NCBI RefSeq assembly: GCF_001517975.1
Contig: NZ_KQ950181.1
Location: forward strand, 410,003-474,002
Direction of reading: 5' to 3'
Source: Thermobifida cellulosilytica TB100
GTDB lineage: Bacteria > Actinomycetota > Actinomycetes > Streptosporangiales > Streptosporangiaceae
DNA length: 64,000 nucleotides
Part shown: one piece after another, positions 59,867 through 64,000 of the stretch
How the letters are laid out: each line of letters opens with the position of its first letter
Numbering within the stretch: position 1 is the stretch's first letter
The notes under the pieces: generated by a model
Told to the model about the DNA's origin: nothing
The model's database searches: none
What the model saw: only the letters and a program-made list of their open reading frames with translations
Made by a program: the position numbers and the translations under genes

Positions 59867-60056
59867 CCCGAGACGGTCGGCTTGTGCGCGTACTTCGGCG
59901 ACCAGCTCGGAGACCTCGGCCGTGAGGTCGACATGCACCTCACCACGGCCCAGGGCACTGACCTCGGCCAGGTCGACAGCCAGCCGCCGCCGTAGCGCCG
60001 GGATCGGCCGCCATGCGTGCGGCGACGGCCTCGTCAGCGGAAGGCCGTTCATTCAT
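59867..60056 (-). pseudogene. Truncated, frameshifted copy of gene B
   Basis: Matches the first 62 or so codons of the 61872-60931 gene (MNERPSADEAVAARMAADPG in frame, later AEVSALGRGEVHVDL in another frame). A 2-base deletion breaks the frame and the remaining 250 codons are absent. Its ATG overlaps the stop of the gene A copy just as in the intact pair. Confidence 0.85.
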
Positions 60057-60561
60057 CCTTCTTGTCCTTCTTCTTCTTTTCCTCCAGGAAACCCATGGCA
60101 TCGTAGAAGGCGAAGTTGATTCTTCGATCCCGCTCTTCTGGGCTCATGTCCTTCCTTATCGGGACGTTCCACCACCAGTGTGACTCGGGAACCCAGTCGG
60201 GAAAGTCCTCTTCCAGAACCGGGGGAATCTCCCAGGCGAAGTTTCTGAAGGTCTCGTCGATTTCTTCGATGTGTTCCTCGTAGACTTCGCGGACAGCCGT
60301 GCTGTCGGGGTGGTCCCAGTCTATGCAGATGTCGTAGAGGAGTTGTGCGGCGGAGCGCATCCAGCACGCTTGTTCGAAGCCGTCGTAGGGGCTTTGCTGG
60401 GCATAATAAAGACAGTCGAGAAGGTAGAAGTCCAAATCTACGAGGCAGCACTCATGTGCCATGAGTTCTGTGAACCGGGTTTGGAAATCTTTGATTCCTT
60501 CGGGTGGTTCCCCTTCTTTGGCGACGAGTCGGTGCAGTTCTATTATTTGATCCACCAGCAC
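60049..60561 (-). CDS. Gene A copy 1: putative immunity protein, N-terminally shortened
   Basis: A 170-residue protein nearly identical to residues 42-209 of gene A (61865-62494): HECC, QQSPYDGFEQACWMRSAAQL, DFPDWVPESHWWWNVPIRKD and a Lys-rich end. Homology with gene A continues upstream in frame to about 60653 (SIKEIENRILSHLEERA) but there is no start codon for it, so the product must start at GTG 60561 or the N-terminus is lost. Probably a displaced immunity gene. Lower GC than the rest of the window. Confidence 0.65.
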   Translation of the reverse strand: MLVDQIIELHRLVAKEGEPPEGIKDFQTRFTELMAHECCLVDLDFYLLDCLYYAQQSPYDGFEQACWMRSAAQLLYDICIDWDHPDSTAVREVYEEHIEEIDETFRNFAWEIPPVLEEDFPDWVPESHWWWNVPIRKDMSPEERDRRINFAFYDAMGFLEEKKKKDKKDE

Positions 60562-60930
60562 TCTTGCCTCAGAGGAATTGGCGCGTTTCGGGGGGAGGGG
60601 TGCTCTTTCTTCGAGGTGGGAGAGTATTCTGTTTTCGATTTCTTTGATCGAGGGGGAGTAGATGATTCTTCCTTTCTGCTGGGCTGTGGGTGACGTGTCC
60701 GAGTGGGAAGATGCTCGCTTGACTGCAGCCGTCGGCCGCCTGGGTCGTGTCCGGGTTGGCAGGAGGCTCAGGACTTGTGGGCGGGATCAGGGGAAAGCCG
60801 TTGGCTTCGGTCATTCGTCAAATCGTCCTTCGGCGGCCGTGGCGACACTTCTTCGCAGCGGGAATCCCCTCACAGTCCCGAAACTCTCCGATGGCCAGGC
60901 GAGGGCTGCTCTTCGGGACCGTGCTGCGGG
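60562..60930. other. Spacer between gene B and the gene A copy
   Basis: About 370 bases. A minus-strand ATG at 60814 opens 81 codons (MTEANGFPLIPPTSPEPP start) that run into the repeat in a different frame from the gene A copy. It could be a frameshifted N-terminus for that copy, but support is weak. Confidence 0.35.
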
Positions 60931-61872
60931 TCAGTTCCGGAGGGCAGTCTGCCACCACCAGTGGTGCTCTGGAATTCCTGCCGGAACGGCGGCCGTGGTG
61001 GCGGGCGCTTCAGGAAGCAGTTCACGCAGCAGACGGTCAACCTCGTCGACTTCGGCCATGTCCACCAGGGAGAAAGCCACGCTGCCGAGGAAGTTCTCGA
61101 ACACCGCCTCCAGGGCTGAGCGGTACAGACAGGCTCCGAACCATTCTCTGCCGAAGGCCGCATAGGCGTAGTTGCGGGCTTGGGCAAGGTAGCCGTTGAG
61201 GTCCTGGCGTCTGCGGGCGATCTGCTGGGCTGCCGCGATCCGCTGCTCGTTGTCCGGGGGTGACGGGGCGGTGTCGAGGACGCTTGCCAGCAGCATCAAC
61301 ATCGCCCGGTCGAAGGGGACTGTGTCGTCGGCCAGGTCGGTCACCGCCTGGTCGAAGTATGCACCGCCGGTAAACGTGTACACCGGTACGGGGGTGGTCG
61401 GCCATCCGAAAGAGTCCAACCAGACTGTGCCGTCCGGTTCTGTCCGTACCTGGGCCTCCAGGGTCACGGTGGTGCCTGCGGCCTCCTCTGCGGCGCGGTG
61501 GAAGGTGAGGAGCTGTTCGCCGGTGGGGGACGTGTGGTGGGCGGTGACTCGGCCCTCACGCAGGGTGCGGGAGGCGGCTCGGTGGTAGGCAGCGATTCCC
61601 GAGCCCGGTGTGCGTTCGGCTGCCGGGAGTTCGTTCAGGTGTTTCTTGGCCAGAGTGGCTGCCCGGATCGGGGAGTCGAACCCGAGACGGTCGGCTTGTG
61701 CGCGTACTTCGGCGACCAGCGCGGAGACCTCGGCCGCGAGGTCGACATGCACCTCACCACGGCCCAGGGCACTGACCTCGGCCAGGTCGGCAGCCAGCCG
61801 CCGCCGTACCGTGCCGGGATCGGCTGCCATGCGTGCGGCGACGGCCTCGTCAGCGGAAGACCGTTCATTCAT
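60931..61872 (-). CDS. Gene B: unknown protein of the toxin locus, HHWWW C-terminus
   Basis: A 313-residue protein of no recognised family. N-terminal half is helical and Ala/Glu-rich (DLAEVSALGRGEVHVDLAAE), the middle has GTTVTLEAQV and VWLDSFGWP strands, and the end is GIPEHHWWWQTALRN. The HWWW ending is shared with gene A, hinting at a common fold or partner. Its ATG lies inside the end of gene A (8-base overlap), so translation is coupled. Position after a toxin and immunity gene suggests an accessory or second immunity role (inference). Confidence 0.75.
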   Translation of the reverse strand: MNERSSADEAVAARMAADPGTVRRRLAADLAEVSALGRGEVHVDLAAEVSALVAEVRAQADRLGFDSPIRAATLAKKHLNELPAAERTPGSGIAAYHRAASRTLREGRVTAHHTSPTGEQLLTFHRAAEEAAGTTVTLEAQVRTEPDGTVWLDSFGWPTTPVPVYTFTGGAYFDQAVTDLADDTVPFDRAMLMLLASVLDTAPSPPDNEQRIAAAQQIARRRQDLNGYLAQARNYAYAAFGREWFGACLYRSALEAVFENFLGSVAFSLVDMAEVDEVDRLLRELLPEAPATTAAVPAGIPEHHWWWQTALRN

Positions 61873-62470
61873 CCTTCTTGTCCCTCTTCTTCTTTTCCTC
61901 CAGGAAACCCATGGCATCGTAGAAGGCGAAGTTGATTCTTCGATCCCGCTCTTCTGGGCTCATGTCCTTCCTTATCGGGACGTTCCACCACCAGTGTGAC
62001 TCGGGAACCCAGTCGGGAAAGTCCTCTTCCAGAACCGGGGGAATCTCCCAGGCGAAGTTTCTGAAGGTCTCGTCGATTTCTTCGATGTGTTCCTCGTAGA
62101 CTTCGCGGACAGCCGTGCTGTCGGGGTGGTCCCAGTCTATGCAGATGTCGTAGAGGAGTTGTGCGGCGGAGCGCATCCAGCACGCTTGTTCGAAGCCGTC
62201 GTAGGGGCTTTGCTGGGCATAACACAGACAGTCAAAAAGGTAGATGCTCAACTCTGCGAGGCAGCACTCATGTGCTATGAGTTCTGTGAACCGGGTTTGG
62301 AAATCTTTGATTCCTTTGGGTGGTTCCCCTTCTTTGGAGAGGAGTTGGTGCAGTTCTATTATTTGATTCACCAGCGCGCTTGCCTCGGAGACGTGAGCGC
62401 GTTCCATGGAGAGGCGTGCTCTTTCTTCGAGGTGGGAGAGTATTCTGTTTTCGATTTCTTTGATCGAGGG
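61681..62470. repeat. Direct repeat copy 2 (intact)
   Basis: Contains the 5' part of gene B and most of gene A; partner of 59867-60653, offset about 1.8 kb. Confidence 0.9.
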
Positions 62471-62494
62471 TTTTGGATTGTTCTCGTCGGTCAT
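61865..62494 (-). CDS. Gene A: putative immunity protein
   Basis: A 209-residue, acidic, largely helical protein: SIKEIENRILSHLEERARLS, IIELHQLLSKEGEPPKGIKD, HECCLAELSIYLFDCLCYAQ, then DFPDWVPESHWWWNVPIRKD and a charged tail EEKKKRDKKDE. No family recognised. ATG 62494 overlaps the toxin stop codon (ATGA), the usual arrangement for a toxin and its immunity gene. Its 3' end overlaps gene B. GC is clearly below the window average. Confidence 0.75.
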   Translation of the reverse strand: MTDENNPKPSIKEIENRILSHLEERARLSMERAHVSEASALVNQIIELHQLLSKEGEPPKGIKDFQTRFTELIAHECCLAELSIYLFDCLCYAQQSPYDGFEQACWMRSAAQLLYDICIDWDHPDSTAVREVYEEHIEEIDETFRNFAWEIPPVLEEDFPDWVPESHWWWNVPIRKDMSPEERDRRINFAFYDAMGFLEEKKKRDKKDE

Positions 62495-63981
62495 CTTGTT
62501 GCTCCGTATGTTGCCATGGTCAACGATCCGTCTCGGCCCACGAAAACTATGGCTTTGAGAGTCCTGGTTCTGTTGTCCTGGAGTACTGCTGTTCGGGTGA
62601 ACTCAAGTTTTATCCTGCCGTTGTCTTGGGTTTCCATCAGAGTTAGTTCTCCTTCTCTGATGGTTCTTTCTGCGCTGTTGAAATAGTTGTTGACTCGGTG
62701 GCCGGTTGCTTCTTGTTCTGGAATTTCTTGATGATGTTTGAGGGCGTGGTAGGCGGCTGAAAATTCGTGTCCCATATTGATTTGTCCGGCGTGGTCCCTC
62801 ACGGCCTGCTCGAGTTCTCCTGCTGGTAGGGAAGGGTTGATTCTGGCTGTCTCTGTGTGTGGTCGAATCTCTTGCACGACTTCCAGATCTGCTCTCAAGG
62901 CGGATGTGACATCACTGGAAGCGGTGAGTTCTGCTGCAAATTCGTTCTTCGATTTGGAAGAGGTTTGGAATTGGCTTGCCAGGTTGGGGTCTCTGGAAAT
63001 CAGCCTGCGATTCTCGTCGTGTGTTGCAATATAGTATTCATAGAGATATGCAAACTCCTTGGGGTTCGAGGCGAGGTCAAAGGCAAATCTTGTCGCTCCT
63101 GGGTGGAGAATTTCGAAGGCCTTCTTGTTGATGCCAAGAGTGAAACTCCCGTCGGTTTTCTCTCCCATCCTCATCGCCTTGAAGATTCTTTGCCAATCAA
63201 GGCTGTCGCGAGAGTGGTTCCCCCGGAGTTGAGCGATCTCCTCGTCTGTCAGTCCTCCTTCCCGCAGCTTCTCCTCAAGGGCCTCTGCCTTCCGGATGAG
63301 GGATTCCTGCTCTGGGGTCAGTATCTCCTGATCGGCGGCCCCGTCCCCATCCCGTTGGGGGGAGTTGTCCTCGGCGTTCTGGCCGCTGCTCTGCTCGACA
63401 GCTTCCTCACGCTCGCCGCGAGGCCACGAATCCTCTTGGGCAGAGCCATGATGACCGTTCCGGTCGATGTGACTGCCGTCGCTGTTCCCGTTGGCCGTAC
63501 GGCTGTCCCATGGCTCCTGGGGCCTCGAGCCAGACACGGTACCGCCTTCAGGGCCGTTGTGACCGTTCCCGGAGGGCCTGCCGCTATGACCGTCGAAGAC
63601 GGTGCCGCCGCCTGCGGAGCCGTCGTTACCGCCTTTGAACGGGGTGTTTCCGCTGCCTTTGTCTGGATTTCCTGCTCCGGGCAGGTCAAAGGGGCCGCCC
63701 GCACTCCCGCCACGGGTGCCGGGGGTGTCGTGGTGGGCGTTGAGGGACAGGTCGGAGGAGGCACCGCCGGTGCCGGGGCCGTTGCCGGCGTTGGCAGTGA
63801 CCAGGTCCCGTTCGGGAAGGTCGGCGTTGAGTTCCGTGTCGCGGCTGGCTTCGATGAGTCGGAGGAGGTCGTCGGGGGTGTCGACGTAGGAGTGGAGCAG
63901 GTCCAGGATCTCCTCGATCTCCCCGGTGGTGGCCAGCCGCACCTGTTCGCGTTCGTGGGCGTTCATGCCGCCGTGCAGCAC
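62491..63981 (-). CDS. Polymorphic toxin C-terminal part (5' truncated at contig end)
   Basis: About 496 codons of a larger protein whose start is off the contig. The order is: a helical segment (EEILDLLHSYVDTPDDLLRL), a long low-complexity Gly/Asn/Asp/His-rich region (roughly the second hundred residues), then a charged coil (LIRKAEALEEKLREGGLTDE) and a C-terminal domain ending GHEFSAAYHALKHHQEIPEQ, NNYFNSAERTIREGELTLME, KLEFTRTAVLQD, AIVFVGRDGSLTMATYG. The H-x3-KHH and terminal strands resemble BECR-type RNase toxins, a tentative call. A small overlapping downstream gene fits immunity. Confidence 0.7.
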   Translation of the reverse strand: MLHGGMNAHEREQVRLATTGEIEEILDLLHSYVDTPDDLLRLIEASRDTELNADLPERDLVTANAGNGPGTGGASSDLSLNAHHDTPGTRGGSAGGPFDLPGAGNPDKGSGNTPFKGGNDGSAGGGTVFDGHSGRPSGNGHNGPEGGTVSGSRPQEPWDSRTANGNSDGSHIDRNGHHGSAQEDSWPRGEREEAVEQSSGQNAEDNSPQRDGDGAADQEILTPEQESLIRKAEALEEKLREGGLTDEEIAQLRGNHSRDSLDWQRIFKAMRMGEKTDGSFTLGINKKAFEILHPGATRFAFDLASNPKEFAYLYEYYIATHDENRRLISRDPNLASQFQTSSKSKNEFAAELTASSDVTSALRADLEVVQEIRPHTETARINPSLPAGELEQAVRDHAGQINMGHEFSAAYHALKHHQEIPEQEATGHRVNNYFNSAERTIREGELTLMETQDNGRIKLEFTRTAVLQDNRTRTLKAIVFVGRDGSLTMATYGATR

Positions 63982-64000
63982 CTGTCTCTTATACACATCT
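63982..64000. other. Nextera transposon-end adapter (assembly artefact)
   Basis: CTGTCTCTTATACACATCT is exactly the Nextera mosaic-end read-through adapter. It is not genomic. On the minus strand it adds the false N-terminus MYKRQ to the toxin frame. Confidence 0.98.

Larger units (their letters stand above)
59867..60653. repeat. Direct repeat copy 1 (degraded)
   Basis: Closely matches 61681-62470 in the same orientation, starting abruptly at CCCGAGACGGTCGG and ending at GATCGAGGG. A net 2-base deletion near its left part causes the frameshift in the gene B fragment. Confidence 0.9.

Noticed and set aside
60569..60814. 81-codon minus-strand ORF MTEANGFPLIPP as an independent gene
   Set aside because: No good RBS spacing, Pro-rich, and it runs into the repeat in the wrong frame; kept only as a possible frameshifted N-terminus.
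61670..61690. tRNA T-arm-like sequence GGGTTCGACTCCC (minus strand) at the repeat boundary
   Set aside because: It lies inside gene B coding for RLGFDSP; no acceptor or anticodon arms can be folded around it. Coincidence with the repeat edge is noted but not supported as an attachment site.
63967..63996. GTG start giving MYKRQVLHGG for the toxin gene
   Set aside because: The first five codons are adapter sequence, so the true gene is truncated there.
1..64000. CRISPR array, rRNA, tRNA, riboswitch or insertion sequence
   Set aside because: No repeat-spacer pattern, cloverleaf, conserved riboswitch core or intact transposase was seen on reading both strands; a computed scan was not possible.

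Overview
The window is high-GC actinobacterial DNA (roughly 70 percent GC over most of its length). Two secreted AA10 lytic polysaccharide monooxygenases closely resemble the E7 and E8 proteins of Thermobifida, and both lie behind TGGGAGCGCTCCCA-type CelR boxes. This points to a Thermobifida-like member of the Nocardiopsaceae. It is a draft contig: the last 19 bases are a Nextera transposon-end adapter, so the right edge is a contig end inside a gene.

Layout. 0-16 kb: end of a DsbA-family gene, LPMO 1, a DUF1992 protein, an alpha/beta hydrolase plus SCP2-like pair, an AHSA1-type protein, an SNF2 helicase, a thiolase with an HxlR regulator, a PAS/GAF/SpoIIE phosphatase, a small secreted protein, an MSMEG_6728-like protein, and a P450 with its own FAD reductase and ferredoxin, followed by a zinc-free MDR reductase. 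16-47 kb: a large catabolic locus for an unidentified acid degraded as CoA thioesters. It has two GntR/FCD regulators, a thiolase, three acyl-CoA dehydrogenases, three SDRs, two crotonases (one BadI/MenB-like), a CitE-like lyase, a MaoC hydratase, an aldehyde dehydrogenase, a family III CoA transferase, a complete Liv-type ABC importer, an MFS carrier, an amidohydrolase, an AMP-forming and an ADP-forming acyl-CoA ligase, an LLM flavin oxidoreductase and an Old-Yellow-Enzyme-type reductase. AT-rich dyads built on the half-site ATGATTAT sit at nearly every promoter of this locus, and in several cases overlap the -10 element. 47-59 kb: an Rpn-like gene broken by one in-frame stop, a methyltransferase, a GGCT-like protein and GNAT pair, a sugar porter with a CelR-like box, a fused PabA-PabB, LPMO 2 with FnIII and CBM2, and a Mn-type DtxR regulator next to a Mn/Zn ABC importer. 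59.4-64 kb: a lower-GC polymorphic toxin C-terminus with overlapping putative immunity genes and a duplicated, partly decayed copy of them.

How it fits together. The probable logic of the 16-47 kb locus is: import by the Liv transporter, CoA activation by the ligases or CoA transferase, dehydrogenation, hydration, oxidation by SDRs, thiolysis or ring hydrolysis (BadI-like), and carbon-carbon cleavage of a branched C5-type acyl-CoA by the CitE-like lyase. Substrate and chemistry are inferences. The BadI-like crotonase favours an alicyclic acid, and the CitE/MaoC/CoA-transferase set resembles the itaconate (citramalyl-CoA) route. The flanking LPMOs and the sugar porter belong to a separate CelR-type cellulose regulon.
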